Source: Mesorhizobium sp.
GTDB taxonomy: Bacteria > Pseudomonadota > Alphaproteobacteria > Rhizobiales > Rhizobiaceae
Reading direction: 5' to 3'
DNA length: 64,000 nucleotides
Assembly: GCF_024509055.1 (NCBI RefSeq)
Contig: NZ_JANINM010000536.1
Coordinates: 1-64,000, forward strand
The notes beneath the pieces are model-generated. The model worked only from the letters and a program-made list of their open reading frames with translations. It had not been told where the DNA came from and did not search any database. Below are positions 27,284 through 37,871 of this stretch, piece by piece (position 1 is the first letter of the stretch; every line of letters starts with the position of its first letter). The position numbers and the translations under genes were made by a program.

Positions 27284-28489
27284 ATGACGCTCAAGAAAGC
27301 CATCTCCGGCACCAATCTCGAACAGGCGAAATCCCACAACAGACGCGTGGTGATCGAGGCGATCCGCACCAATGGCACGCTTTCGCGGGCGGCGATCGCA
27401 AGGTTGACGGCGCTGTCGTCACAGACCATCTCCAACATCGTCGAGGAGCTTGAGAAAGCGGAGCTGCTGCGGCCGGAAGCGACGTTGAAAGGCGCGCGCG
27501 GTCAGCCGGCTGTCCCCTATTCCATCAATCCCGATGGCGGCTATTCGATCGGCCTGCAACTCGACCACCAACTCGCCGTCGGCGTCGTCACGGATCTCTC
27601 GGGCACCATGCGGGCCCGGATCGAGCGACCGGTCGACCGGCCGACGCCGACCGAGGCGATGCCTTTGCTTGCCGAGATCTGCGGCGACCTGATCTCGACA
27701 TCCAAACTCAGCCGGACCAGGCTGCTGGGCATCGGCATGGCGATGCCAGGGCCTTTCGGTGTCGAGGGCATGACCTCTGTCGGTCCGACAGCTCTGCCCG
27801 GCTGGCAGGACTTCCCGGTGGCGGAGGAACTGGAGCGGCTAACCGGCATCGCCGTTACCGTCGAAAACGATGCCACGGCCGCCGCCATCGGCGAGCGTCT
27901 CTATGGCGTTGCCCGTAATCTCGGCAGCTTCGTCTATCTGTTCATCGGCACCGGCCTTGGCGCCGGTCTCTTTCTCGACGGCCATCTCTACAAGGGCAGC
28001 CGCCACAATGCAGGCGAGGTCGGCCACATCATCGTCAGGCCGAATGGCCTGCCCTGCGGCTGTGGAAAGCGCGGCTGCCTGGAACGCTATGTCTCGCTGC
28101 GCGCCGCTTATGAGAAGCTCGATCTGCCGGACCCCGACCATGCCTCCCCGGATCTGCTGGAGCAGTTGCTGGCAAGTGGCGACGGCCGTCTGGAGGCCTG
28201 GCTGGCGGAAGCGGTCGAGCCGCTTCGCCAGGCGATCGACGTGCTGGAGCTGGCGCTCGATCCGGAAACCGTGGTGCTCGGCGGCTTCATGCCGCTGCCG
28301 GTTATCGAGGCATTGGCCAGCCGGCTCGAGCCGTTGCACCTCTCGGTCAGTTCGACCAGCGCCCGCGCCACGCCGCGCGTCATCGTTGGCGCCGCCGGCA
28401 AGGACACATCCGTCCTCGGCGCGGCAGCGCTACCGATCTTTTCGGAGACCAATCCGCAGTTCGACGTGCTGCAGAAGCCGCTCGGCTGA
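27284..28489 (+). CDS. ROK-family transcriptional regulator
   Basis: 401 aa, NagC/Mlc-like. The winged helix is NRRVVIEAIRTNGTLSRAAIARLTALSSQTISNIVEELEKAELL (about residues 19-62). The kinase-fold part has VENDATAAAIGERLYG and a complete zinc site in NAGEVGHIIVRPNGLPCGCGKRGCLERYVS, unlike the other ROK protein of this window. It probably binds a sugar. Being divergent from the GT4, debranching, otsA and otsB genes, it is a good candidate for their control. It converges on phnV with 97 bp between them; no clear terminator was found there. Confidence 0.92.
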   Translation: MTLKKAISGTNLEQAKSHNRRVVIEAIRTNGTLSRAAIARLTALSSQTISNIVEELEKAELLRPEATLKGARGQPAVPYSINPDGGYSIGLQLDHQLAVGVVTDLSGTMRARIERPVDRPTPTEAMPLLAEICGDLISTSKLSRTRLLGIGMAMPGPFGVEGMTSVGPTALPGWQDFPVAEELERLTGIAVTVENDATAAAIGERLYGVARNLGSFVYLFIGTGLGAGLFLDGHLYKGSRHNAGEVGHIIVRPNGLPCGCGKRGCLERYVSLRAAYEKLDLPDPDHASPDLLEQLLASGDGRLEAWLAEAVEPLRQAIDVLELALDPETVVLGGFMPLPVIEALASRLEPLHLSVSSTSARATPRVIVGAAGKDTSVLGAAALPIFSETNPQFDVLQKPLG

Positions 28490-28586
28490 TCCGCCATGGA
28501 CGCCGGATTTCAGCCGGTCAGCTCATCCAGCCGGCTGGCACGGCCAACTCCATCTGTCGCTTCTTCTCGCGTACGAGGCGTCGACC

Positions 28587-29384
28587 CTACGAGCCGGTCG
28601 CGCGGGCAGTGATGCGCTCCAGCCCGAGCAGCAGCGCCAGCGTCGCGACGACGAGGATCATCGTCAGGGCCGCGCCCGCGAAGATGTCACCCCGGTCGGT
28701 CAGCGAGAAGATCGACACCGGCAGCGTCACCCAGCCCGGCGGATAGACCATCACGGTTGCGCCGAGCTCGCCCATGGAGAGCGCGAAACTCAGCCCGAAG
28801 GCGGCGACGAGATAGGGCGCGAGCAACGGCAGCGTGACATGCCACAGGCGGTAGCCGGGCCGCGCCCCAAGGCTGGACGCTACCTGCTCGAAGTCCGGCG
28901 ACAGTCGCGCCAGGCCCGCCGAAACGTTGCCGAAGGTGAAGGCCGAGATCAGCACGAAATGCGCGATCATCACAATGGCTATCGTGCCGTTGAGCAGCAG
29001 CGGCGGCTGGCTGAACGCAACAAGCAGCCCGAGGCCCACAGACACGGAAGGCACCGCGCTCGGGATGAAGAACAGCAGGCCGAGCGGTCGTTGCAGCGCA
29101 GCGCCTTGAACACGAAGCGCAAGCGCTGCCCAGGCGCCGCTGACCAGCGCAAGGGCGCTGGCGGCAAAGCCGGTGATAAGGCTGGCCTTGACCGAGTCGC
29201 CGGCCGCGCCCTGCACGACGTCGCCATAATGCGCCAGCGTCAGGGTGCTGGGCAGCACACCGTTCCACTGACCGGCAAGGCTGGAGAGCAGGATGACGGC
29301 CAGCGGCGCCAGGAACAGCACGCCGAACAGCAGCGCGAAGACGGCCCAGATGACGATGCGACCGGATTTCGACCAGACCAGCAT
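28587..29384 (-). CDS. phnV: 2-aminoethylphosphonate ABC transporter permease (PhnV-like)
   Basis: 265 aa from ATG 29384; the open frame continues upstream but inside the first permease. It has about six membrane helices (IVIWAVFALLFGVLFLAPLAVILLSS first) and a coupling loop FEQVASSLGARPGYRLWHVTLPLLAPYLVAAFGLSFALSMGELGATVMVYPPGW, typical of the spermidine/putrescine- and phosphonate-type permeases. It starts 2 bp after the other permease stop. The identity as PhnV rests on the binding protein, ATPase and catabolic genes next to it. Confidence 0.82.
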   Translation of the reverse strand: MLVWSKSGRIVIWAVFALLFGVLFLAPLAVILLSSLAGQWNGVLPSTLTLAHYGDVVQGAAGDSVKASLITGFAASALALVSGAWAALALRVQGAALQRPLGLLFFIPSAVPSVSVGLGLLVAFSQPPLLLNGTIAIVMIAHFVLISAFTFGNVSAGLARLSPDFEQVASSLGARPGYRLWHVTLPLLAPYLVAAFGLSFALSMGELGATVMVYPPGWVTLPVSIFSLTDRGDIFAGAALTMILVVATLALLLGLERITARATGS

Positions 29385-29386
29385 GG

Positions 29387-30236
29387 CTATGCTCCGAGCC
29401 GGCCGGCCGCGAGCCGGTAGAGGCCGAACAGCCCGAGCGACAGGGCAATGTTGACCAGCGCGATGATGCAGGCGACCTGATAGGCCGACTCCTGGATCGC
29501 CTTGCCATAGATCAGCAGCGGCAAGGTGATCACGCCCTTGGCCCCGATAAACAGCACGATGCCGAACTCGTTCACGGTCAAAAGCAGGCAGAGGCTGCCG
29601 CCGGCGATCAGCGCCGGAACGGCCGCCGGCAGGATCACCTGGCGCACGATGCGGAACGGACGCGCGCCGAGCACGCTGGCCGCTTCGATCTGGCCGCGAT
29701 CTACCAGCGAGAAAGCAGCCAACAGCGGGCGCAGGATGAAGGGCGTGTAGACGGTGACCTCGGCCAGCACCACGCCCCAGGTCGAATAGAGGAAATCCAC
29801 CGGCGGCGTCGGCAGCGAGAAGACTTCCATCAGCCCGCTGTTGAGCATGCCCGCGGAACCATAGAGGAACGTGAAGGCAAGCGTGACCAGGAATGTCGGC
29901 AAGGCGATGAAAGTGTCGATCAGGCGAGCGACGAAGCTGCTGCCCGGAAAGGGCACAAAGGCCAGTATAAGTCCAAGCACAAGGCCGACGATGAGGCACC
30001 CGGCGGTTGCCGCGACCGAGATCGTAACCGTATTCAGAAGCGCGTTGAGAAAGAAACGCGCATGCAGCACGCGAAAGAATTCGGCGGCATTGGCCATACC
30101 GCTGTCGTCGAGGAACGCTTGCCGGGCAATCAGCGCCAGTGGGTAGAAGAACAACAGCGCCAGCAGCGCCGTCGGCGGCACGATCCAGACCCCGCCGGGC
30201 AGTTTTCTGACCACCGGCCTCGGAAGAACGGCAGCC

Positions 30237-30244
<8 letters not shown>
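29387..30244 (-). CDS. phnU: 2-aminoethylphosphonate ABC transporter permease (PhnU-like)
   Basis: 285 aa from a GTG at 30244 (VSEAAVLPRP), which overlaps the ATPase stop by 8 bp. ATG codons further upstream lie deep in the ATPase gene. The protein has a cytoplasmic lead, then helices starting GGVWIVPPTALLALLFFYPLALIARQAFL. The coupling loop is IEAASVLGARPFRIVRQVILPAAVPALIAGGSLCLLLTVNEFGIVLFIGA. The NEFGIVLFIGAKGVITLPLLIYGKAIQE ending fits PhnU proteins as I recall them. Confidence 0.82.
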
Positions 30245-31382
<1,138 letters not shown>

Positions 31383-31413
31383 GGCTGGTCCTCCGGATCT
31401 GGTCACCAGGAGA

Positions 31414-32445
31414 TCAACTTCCGGTCGCTTCGTTCCACTTCTTGACATAGTCGGGCAACTTCTTCAGCGCCTCGTCCCAGTTCGGCGACCAGACCGTCAC
31501 GCCCTTCATGGTCTCCTCCAGCTTGGAGAAGTTGGCGTCGGTCGGCTTCACGTCGCTACGCGCAGGCATGCCGAGCGCGACCGAGCTTACCGTCGACTGG
31601 GCCTCCTTGGACAGCAGGAAGTCAATCAACTTCTTGCCATTGTCGGCATTGGGCGCGCCCGTCACCAGGCCGATTTCATAGGGCAGCGCGAAGGTCGAGC
31701 GCGTGCCGTCCGGACCAGCCGGCCAGAACACCTTGATGTTGGGATTGTCGGCCATCTGCGACATGTTCATCTGCAGGTCGCCATTGGCAACATGCAGTTC
31801 GCCCTTGTTGACCAGCGCGGTCAGCTTGCCGGTGGAGGCAGAAGGACCGACATTGTTGTCCTGCAGCTTCTTCATGAAGCCGAAGCCTGCATCCTCGCCG
31901 CCAAAGGCGTGGATGATCTGCAGCATCACGGCCGTGCCGTCGCCGGCCTGGCCGGGGGTCGAATACTGGATCTTGTGCTTGAACTTGGGGTCGAGCAGAT
32001 CGTCATAGGTCTTGGGCGCTTCGGACAGCGCGGCGCTGTTGTAGATGAAGTTCATGTAGTTGTTGACCAGCGGCCGGTACTTGTCGGTTCCGCCATCGAT
32101 CTGGGCGGCTGCCTCGGGCTTGTAATCCTGCAGCAGGCCGTCGGCCGCGGCGCGCTGGATGAACGGAGGCAGCGTGACCAGCACGTCGGCCTGCGGATTC
32201 GACTTCTCCTTGGCGACGCGCTCGACGACACCGCCGGAGCCTGCCTCGATATACTGCACCTTGATACCAGTCGCCTTGGTGAAGGCCGCGAACTCGGTTT
32301 CGTACCAGCTGCCATTGCCGTCATGCAGGCCGTCGGCCGAGTAAATGGTGACGACACCGTCAGCCATCGCCGGCCCGACGAGCGCGGCCGAACCGGAAAG
32401 CAGCGCGGCAAAGGCCGCGATGAGGGTTAAGTTACGTGATTTCAT
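31414..32445 (-). CDS. phnS: 2-aminoethylphosphonate periplasmic binding protein (PhnS-like)
   Basis: 343 aa from ATG 32445, with AAGGGGAAA upstream. The signal peptide is [27 protein letters not shown], cleaved before DGVV. The mature start [65 protein letters not shown] is of the iron/thiamine/AEP-binding (PBP2) type. Its order with ATPase and two permeases matches phnSTUV of Salmonella. It is the first gene of the importer operon, with an AT-rich 259-bp promoter region upstream. Confidence 0.87.
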   Translation of the reverse strand: MKSRNLTLIAAFAALLSGSAALVGPAMADGVVTIYSADGLHDGNGSWYETEFAAFTKATGIKVQYIEAGSGGVVERVAKEKSNPQADVLVTLPPFIQRAAADGLLQDYKPEAAAQIDGGTDKYRPLVNNYMNFIYNSAALSEAPKTYDDLLDPKFKHKIQYSTPGQAGDGTAVMLQIIHAFGGEDAGFGFMKKLQDNNVGPSASTGKLTALVNKGELHVANGDLQMNMSQMADNPNIKVFWPAGPDGTRSTFALPYEIGLVTGAPNADNGKKLIDFLLSKEAQSTVSSVALGMPARSDVKPTDANFSKLEETMKGVTVWSPNWDEALKKLPDYVKKWNEATGS

Positions 32446-32704
32446 GGTCAGTTTCCCCTTTGGTGGAAGGCACATTCTGCGATGCACTCAAACCAGCCGC
32501 CCTCGGTTGCAAACCTGGCGAAGCCGGCTGGGCATTTCCTCTTTCTCGGACTTTGGGGATTGGCTATCGATAAGTAAAATCTATTTATTTTATAAAGCTC
32601 AAGATTTTTCTGATATTTGTCATCAAGCTGTCGCAGCAGCATCGCGAACGCATTCCGTCGGCGACCGGAGCGTCGCGCGACAGGCCTGGATTGGATGGCA
32701 GGCG
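32446..32704 (-). promoter_or_regulatory. AT-rich promoter region upstream of phnS
   Basis: This 259-bp gap holds no gene. The part from about 32565 to 32630 is strikingly AT-rich, including TATTTATTTTATAAAG, and should contain the phnSTUV promoter reading to the left. A TTGGCT half-site at 32560-32565 recalls the arm TTGGCTTATG of the inverted repeat by the LysR gene, but the match fades after six bases. The next gene upstream on the same strand ends at 32705. Confidence 0.45.
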
Positions 32705-33715
32705 TCAGCCGAAAACGACGCCTGTCGTCTGGGCGCGCAGCCTGGAGTCCAGCGAGCGGATCGTCACCGGCTTTCCTTCCAGGATTTCGAAGCAGCGGGC
32801 GAGCGTGTCTTCCTCAAGCCGGCGCATTGCTTCGACTGTGAAGAAGGTAAGGTGCGGAAATAAAATGACATTATCGCGTCCGAACAGCGCGCTCATCGGA
32901 TGGCCGAACGTCGACAGCGGCTCCCGCGAATAGACATCGAGGCCTACCCCGCCGATACGATTACCGACGACAGCCTCGACCAGCGCCGCTTCGTCGATCA
33001 GCGCCCCGCGCGAAACGTTGATCAGGATTGCGGATGACTTCAAACACGCAAGCTCGGCCCTGCCGATGAGGCCGCGCGTGTCGTCATTCAGCACGCAATG
33101 AATCGAGACGAAATCGCAGGCGCGAAGCATGCCGCGCAGATCGTCGATCTTCTCGATGCCGGCGGCATGCATCGTCGCGGCGTCGACATTGGGATCGAAG
33201 CCGAGAACGCGTGCGCGAAACCCCTGCCCGGCCATGCGCGCCATGCTGCGCCCGATCCTGCCGCAGCCGACGAGGCCGAGCGTGGCGCCGGAAATGTCGC
33301 GCCCGAGCCAGCCCTGCTCCGGCCAGATCCAGCCATCCCGCGAAACCGCGGCCGTGATCGCCGGCAGCCGCTTGGCCAGCGCGATCATCAGTGCGAAAGC
33401 GCCTTCGGCGACAGTCTCTTCGGCATATTCGGGCACGTTGACGACGGGAATGCCGCGCCGCATCGCGGCAGGGATGTCGATGGCATCGATGCCGACGCCG
33501 TATTTGACGATGCCCTTGAGCTTGGGCGCTGCCTCGATGACGCGCGCGGTGATTGGCGTGTAGCACATCAACACCAGATCGGCGTCGGCTACAGCCGCCA
33601 TAAGATCGGTTTCCGGAATTCCGTCCGGCAGCGTCACGAGATCGACCCCGGCGGCGCGCAGGCCGGCGTCAATGCCTGGGCATTCAAGTTCCCTGTCGGT
33701 GCGGACGGCCTTCAT
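32705..33715 (-). CDS. D-isomer-specific 2-hydroxyacid dehydrogenase in the phosphonate cluster
   Basis: 336 aa from ATG 33715, one base after the stop of the PbfA-like gene, so translation is coupled. The NAD motif is LGLVGCGRIGRSMARMAGQGF, followed by VLGFDPNVD, an NAD-type acidic strand end. The catalytic Arg is in NVSRGALIDEAALV, the Glu in VYSREPLS, and the His in FPHLTFFT. It resembles phosphoglycerate/glyoxylate-reductase-type enzymes. No known AEP pathway step needs it. It could act on a hydroxy- or oxo-acid made from a phosphonate, or on the PhnW/PbfA side product; this is open. Confidence 0.85.
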   Translation of the reverse strand: MKAVRTDRELECPGIDAGLRAAGVDLVTLPDGIPETDLMAAVADADLVLMCYTPITARVIEAAPKLKGIVKYGVGIDAIDIPAAMRRGIPVVNVPEYAEETVAEGAFALMIALAKRLPAITAAVSRDGWIWPEQGWLGRDISGATLGLVGCGRIGRSMARMAGQGFRARVLGFDPNVDAATMHAAGIEKIDDLRGMLRACDFVSIHCVLNDDTRGLIGRAELACLKSSAILINVSRGALIDEAALVEAVVGNRIGGVGLDVYSREPLSTFGHPMSALFGRDNVILFPHLTFFTVEAMRRLEEDTLARCFEILEGKPVTIRSLDSRLRAQTTGVVFG

Positions 33716-33716
33716 G

Positions 33717-35063
33717 TTAGCCGGCAAGCACAGCGGCCTCGACAATGCCGAGCGCCTTGTCGAGCTCGGCTCGGCCGATGATCAGCGGCGGCGACAGGGT
33801 GAGCACATTGCCGGCGCTGATCTTGAAGCTCAGGCCTTCCTCAAGGCTGCGATAGTAGACGCGCTCGGCGAGTTCGCGGGCAGGCTTGTAGGCTCCACGT
33901 TCCTCGACCAGCTCGACGCCCATCATCAGGCCGCGCCCGCGCACCTCGCCGACATGCGGGCTTTGGTCCATCAGGCCGCGCAGGCGATCCATCGCGTAGG
34001 TGCCGAGCTCGGCGGCGCGCTCCGCCAGTCCTTCCTCGCGAATGATGGCTATGGTGGTCAGCGCGGCGCGCGTCGTCACCGGGTTCTTCTCATGCGTGTA
34101 ATGGCCGATGGCGAAATCGCCGGCGACGTCGAGGTCGCGGCGCGCGATAACCGAGGCGATCGGCAGGATGCCGCCACCCAGCGCCTTGCCGAGCACCAGG
34201 ATGTCCGGTGTGACGCCGTCATGCTCGTGCGAGAAAAACCTGCCCGTCTTGCCGAGGCCGGTCGGGATTTCGTCGAAGATCAGCAGCGTGCCATGGCGGT
34301 CGCAGGCTTCGCGCACCGCCTTCCAGAATCCGGGTGCGGGAACCAGGGGCGTCGCCCGCATCGGCTCCGCCACCACGGCGGCGAAATCGCCTTCGCGGCC
34401 AAGCACATAGGAGATCATGTTCGCGCAGGCGCGCGCCGAATCCTCGAGGCTGTCGTGGCCGTAGGCGCAGTTACGGCTTGCCCATGGCGCGACATGCTCG
34501 GCCCCGGTCATCAGCGGCCCGGCGATCTGCGAGCGGAACGTCGCTTCGCCTCCGACGCTCGCGGCCCCGAAGCCGGCGCCATGAAACGCATCCCAGAAGG
34601 ACAGCGTCTTGAAGCGCCCGGTCGCCGCGCGCGCGACTTTCAGAGCCACCTCGATGGCGTCCGATCCGCCGGTGGTGAAGAGCACCTTCGACAGATCGCC
34701 GGGCGCAAGCGCGCCCAATGTCTCGGCCAGTTCCACCGCCGGCTCGCAGGCGAAGCGGCGCGGCGCGAAGGAGAGATCGTCGAGCTGTTTCTTGATCGCC
34801 GCGACGAGTCGCGGATGGGCGTAGCCGATATGGTGGACGCTGTTGCCGTGGAAATCCATGTAGCGGCGCCCGGCAAGGTCCTCGATCCAGATGCCTTCAG
34901 CCTTGGCTATGGTGGATACACAGGGGCTCGACAGGCTCTGATGCAGGAACGCGTCGGCGTCGCGTCGCAGCAGCTCACGCGAGGCCGGATCGTTCTGCCG
35001 TGCATTCCACTCCTGTCGGGCCTGCGCCGTGTTGGATTCGCCCTCGGTGTGGATGACGTTCAT
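33717..35063 (-). CDS. pbfA: Class-III aminotransferase-like PLP enzyme, probable (R)-1-hydroxy-2-aminoethylphosphonate ammonia-lyase
   Basis: 448 aa from ATG 35063, with GAGG upstream. Class-III fold: IWIEDLAGRRYMDFHGNSVHHIGYAHPRLVAAI, FTTGGSDAIEVALKVARAATGR, LLIFDEIPTGLGKTGRFF, and the PLP lysine K293 in LVLGKALGGGILP. In AEP clusters the recurrent class-III 'aminotransferase' is PbfA, a lyase that turns (R)-1-hydroxy-2-AEP into phosphonoacetaldehyde and ammonia. Placement between phnY/FAD oxidase and a dehydrogenase supports that. An ordinary aminotransferase activity is not excluded by sequence alone. Confidence 0.72.
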   Translation of the reverse strand: MNVIHTEGESNTAQARQEWNARQNDPASRELLRRDADAFLHQSLSSPCVSTIAKAEGIWIEDLAGRRYMDFHGNSVHHIGYAHPRLVAAIKKQLDDLSFAPRRFACEPAVELAETLGALAPGDLSKVLFTTGGSDAIEVALKVARAATGRFKTLSFWDAFHGAGFGAASVGGEATFRSQIAGPLMTGAEHVAPWASRNCAYGHDSLEDSARACANMISYVLGREGDFAAVVAEPMRATPLVPAPGFWKAVREACDRHGTLLIFDEIPTGLGKTGRFFSHEHDGVTPDILVLGKALGGGILPIASVIARRDLDVAGDFAIGHYTHEKNPVTTRAALTTIAIIREEGLAERAAELGTYAMDRLRGLMDQSPHVGEVRGRGLMMGVELVEERGAYKPARELAERVYYRSLEEGLSFKISAGNVLTLSPPLIIGRAELDKALGIVEAAVLAG

Positions 35064-35070
35064 TTTTTCC

Positions 35071-36189
35071 TCAAGCGCCGAACAGGTCCGCGACCGTCTC
35101 CTCGCCGATGGCAAAGCCGGTGCTTGCGCCGGTGCCGCTGGTCACCATGACAAGCCTGACGTCCTCATGCGGCGCGTCGCGAAAACTCTCATGATTGGAA
35201 GCCGATGCATAGGTCCCGGTCCAACGCGCCTGGACGGCGGGCGTAGCGCCGCCGAAGAGCTTGGCGAATTCAGCGAGGATCATGGCATCGACCGCCTCGG
35301 AGGCGAACGGATCCGGCGTCGGTCCATAGTGATGGGAATCGCCGATGACCAGCGATCCGTCCGCGCTCTGGACGACAATCAGGTGGACGCCGTTCTCCAG
35401 CGCCGGCGCCACCTCGCCCTGCAGCCGGCGGCGCAACGAGGCGGCTTCCGGCATGGCCGCATAGCCGGCGTAGCGCAGCAGGCTGAGATCGGAGACCAGC
35501 GCTGAGGACAGCTTGAAGCCCGGGTTGGCCAACCTCAGCATCTGCAGCTTGCAGCGCCGCACGCCGTAACTGCTGACCTGCTCCGGATAGAGCGTCGCCA
35601 GGTCATCGCCCGGGCAGACGACGACCTTCTTTGCCCGCAGAGTTCCATGGCTGGTTTCGACCGAAGGGGGCGCTATCGCGGTGACGGCGACACCAAAACG
35701 GAATTCGACGCCATGGCGCTCGGCGAGGAATGAAGCCAGCTTCGGCAGCACTTCCCGCGACTCGACGCGCAGTTCGAACGGGCTGTAGAACCCACCGACG
35801 ATCTTGGAGGCATCGAGGCCAGGCTGGTGCGCAACCACCTCGCTCGCGGTGAGCATCTTGCAATCGCCAGCGTCAGCCTCCGCGCTGAACGCTTCCAGGA
35901 CCGCCAGGGCTTCAGGCCGTTGTGCCGCAACCAGCTTGCCGCGATGCAGGATTTCTATGCCGGCCTTTTCGGCAAGGTCGAGCCAAGCCGCGCGCGTGCG
36001 TTCGGCGCGCCGGCGCGATAGCCCAGGCTCCTGGCCGCTGACCACGACAAGGCCGAAATTCCGGATCGAGGCTCCGTTCGCCTGGGCGTCGCGGTCTATG
36101 ACAACGACCCGCAAGCCGCGTTGCGCGGCGGCGAAAGCATGCGCCAGGCCGACGATGCCGGCGCCGACAACCACAAGATCATACTGCAT
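35071..36189 (-). CDS. FAD-dependent oxidoreductase of the phosphonate-linked TIGR03364 type
   Basis: 372 aa from ATG 36189; a TTG at 36195 is possible but sits too near the ribosome site. It is of the DAO (glycine/sarcosine oxidase) fold: YDLVVVGAGIVGLAHAFAAAQRGLRVVVIDRD binds FAD, ASIRNFGLVVVSGQ follows, and TSGTGASTGFAIGEETVADLF closes the site. Proteins of this group recur in AEP clusters and oxidise N-methyl-AEP, and sometimes AEP, to phosphonoacetaldehyde. It starts 8 bp after the phnY stop and ends 7 bp before pbfA starts. Confidence 0.82.
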   Translation of the reverse strand: MQYDLVVVGAGIVGLAHAFAAAQRGLRVVVIDRDAQANGASIRNFGLVVVSGQEPGLSRRRAERTRAAWLDLAEKAGIEILHRGKLVAAQRPEALAVLEAFSAEADAGDCKMLTASEVVAHQPGLDASKIVGGFYSPFELRVESREVLPKLASFLAERHGVEFRFGVAVTAIAPPSVETSHGTLRAKKVVVCPGDDLATLYPEQVSSYGVRRCKLQMLRLANPGFKLSSALVSDLSLLRYAGYAAMPEAASLRRRLQGEVAPALENGVHLIVVQSADGSLVIGDSHHYGPTPDPFASEAVDAMILAEFAKLFGGATPAVQARWTGTYASASNHESFRDAPHEDVRLVMVTSGTGASTGFAIGEETVADLFGA

Positions 36190-36196
36190 GCTCAAT

Positions 36197-37651
36197 TCAC
36201 CACGGCAGCGAGAAGGTCTTGACGTTGGTGTAGCTCTTCATCGCCTCGATGACGCCTTCCTTGTAGCCGTTGCCCGAGTCCTTGATGCCGCCGAACGGGC
36301 TCATTTCGATGCGGTAGCCGGGCACTTCCCAGATGTTGACCGTGCCGACTTGCAGCCCGGCTATGTATTTCTGCATGCGCCGGAAATCGTTGGTGCAGAC
36401 ACCCGAGGAAAGCCCGAAGGCCGTGGAGTTGGAAAGTGCGATCATCGCATCGTCGTCATCCGGGGCACGGATGATCGGCACGATTGGGCCGAAAGTCTCC
36501 TCCATGACCAGCTCCGACGCATGCGGCACGCGATCGACGACGATCGGCGGCAGCAAGGCTCCCTTGCGGCCCGGATCGTAGAGCACCTCCGCCCCCTGTT
36601 CCGCCGCCATATAGACACGCTTTTCGAACAGCGCCGCCGCCTTCTCGTGCACGACCGTGCCGAGCTCGGTAGCGCGGTCCATCGGGTCGCCGAACTTCAG
36701 CTTCCTGGCCCGCTCCAGCACCAGGGGAACGAAGCGGTCGGCGATGCTTTCCTGGACAAGGATGCGCTTGACCGCCGTGCAGCGCTGGCCCGAATTCTTG
36801 GTCGCGCCGAGCACGGCGAGTTCCGCGGCCTTTTTCAGGTCGTCATCGGACAGGTCGTTGAGCACGATCAGCGGATCGTTGCCGCCGAGTTCCAGCACCT
36901 GCCGCTTATATCCGGCCTTCGAGGCAATCAGCTTGCCCACCGGCACGCCGCCGGTGAAGGTGATCAGGTCGATGTTCGGGTTAGTGATCATCTCGTCGCC
37001 GATGTCCTGCGGCCAGCCGGTCACCACAGACAGCATCTCGGGCGGCAGTCCGGCCTCGTAGAGGATGTCCGCCAGCACCAGGGCCGTCATCGGCGTCAAC
37101 TCGGTCGGCTTCAACACCACGCAGTTGTTGGTGGCGATAGCCGGCGCGACCTTGTGCGAGACCATGTTGAGCGGATGATTGAAGGGCGTGATCGCGGAGA
37201 TCGCCTTCAACGGTTCGCGCGTGGTGAAGATCTTGCGCTGTTTGCCGTGCGGGGTGAGGTCGCATGAAAAAATCTGGCCGTCGTCCTGGATGCACATCTG
37301 GCCGGAAAGCGTGAACACATCGAAGGCGCGGCCGACCTCGTAAAGCGAGTCCTGCTTGGAAATGCCGAGCTCAGAGGTGATGAGGTCGGAGAGCTCTTCC
37401 TTCCGACTATCGAGCAGTTCCGCAGTCTTCAGGAGGATTCTCTGGCGCTCATAGCGCGTCAGTTTCGGCTTGAACGCTGCCGCGATCTCGAACGCCTTTC
37501 GGGCATGCTCAGTACGGCCCGCCGGCACCGTGCCGACCACCGCGTCGTTCCACGGATAGCGCACTTCGACGACACCGTCAGCGTCGACCTTCTTGCCGGC
37601 GATGCGCATCGGCTCGTGGCGGACCTTGATGGAAGAATCGAGTTGGGTCAT
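36197..37651 (-). CDS. phnY: Phosphonoacetaldehyde dehydrogenase
   Basis: 484 aa aldehyde dehydrogenase that oxidises phosphonoacetaldehyde to phosphonoacetate with NAD+. The general base is in [12 protein letters not shown], and the nucleophile is C291 in [12 protein letters not shown], the number given for the Sinorhizobium meliloti enzyme. The C-terminal [33 protein letters not shown] fits the family. It sits beside phnA and phnW, as in S. meliloti phnWAY, but a 220-bp gap carrying a palindromic repeat separates it from phnA. Confidence 0.92.
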   Translation of the reverse strand: MTQLDSSIKVRHEPMRIAGKKVDADGVVEVRYPWNDAVVGTVPAGRTEHARKAFEIAAAFKPKLTRYERQRILLKTAELLDSRKEELSDLITSELGISKQDSLYEVGRAFDVFTLSGQMCIQDDGQIFSCDLTPHGKQRKIFTTREPLKAISAITPFNHPLNMVSHKVAPAIATNNCVVLKPTELTPMTALVLADILYEAGLPPEMLSVVTGWPQDIGDEMITNPNIDLITFTGGVPVGKLIASKAGYKRQVLELGGNDPLIVLNDLSDDDLKKAAELAVLGATKNSGQRCTAVKRILVQESIADRFVPLVLERARKLKFGDPMDRATELGTVVHEKAAALFEKRVYMAAEQGAEVLYDPGRKGALLPPIVVDRVPHASELVMEETFGPIVPIIRAPDDDDAMIALSNSTAFGLSSGVCTNDFRRMQKYIAGLQVGTVNIWEVPGYRIEMSPFGGIKDSGNGYKEGVIEAMKSYTNVKTFSLPW

Positions 37652-37682
37652 GGGGGTCGTTCCATTATTGATATGTCGCGGG

Positions 37683-37864
37683 GTCGACCCCCACTCCGGC
37701 CCTTCGGGCCACCTCTCCCCCGATCGACGGGGGAGAGGAAGTCAGGTCGGGGTAGGCGCTTGATCCCTCACAGTCCAAAAACGCCGCGAAAGTCGGCTTG
37801 GCGCCCTTCCTCTCTCCCGTCGATCGGGGGAGAGGTGGCCCTAAGGGCCGGAGTGGGGGTCGAC
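37683..37864. repeat. Palindromic intergenic repeat element (RIME-like)
   Basis: Left arm 37683-37741 and right arm 37806-37864 are 59 bp each and are reverse complements with only two mismatches; a 64-bp centre separates them. Each arm is itself built of smaller hairpins, such as GGCCCTTCGGGCC and CTCCCCCGATCGACGGGGGAG. There is no transposase or open frame. The structure is that of a rhizobial palindromic mosaic element or a non-autonomous MITE. It fills almost the whole gap between phnY and phnA and would form a large hairpin in the transcript. Confidence 0.8.
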
Positions 37865-37871
37865 ATCGGGC

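Noticed and set aside
28527-28538. CCAGCCGGCTGG palindrome between the ROK and phnV stops as a terminator
   Set aside because: It has no loop and no T-run; ordinary GC-rich self-complementarity.
32705-33715. Phosphite dehydrogenase (PtxD)
   Set aside because: It shares the superfamily and the phosphonate setting, but its N-terminal domain and motif wording do not resemble the PtxD sequence I remember, and no phosphite transporter is present.
37683-37864. Insertion sequence
   Set aside because: Inverted repeats are present, but there is no transposase and no room for one, so only a small palindromic repeat element is called.
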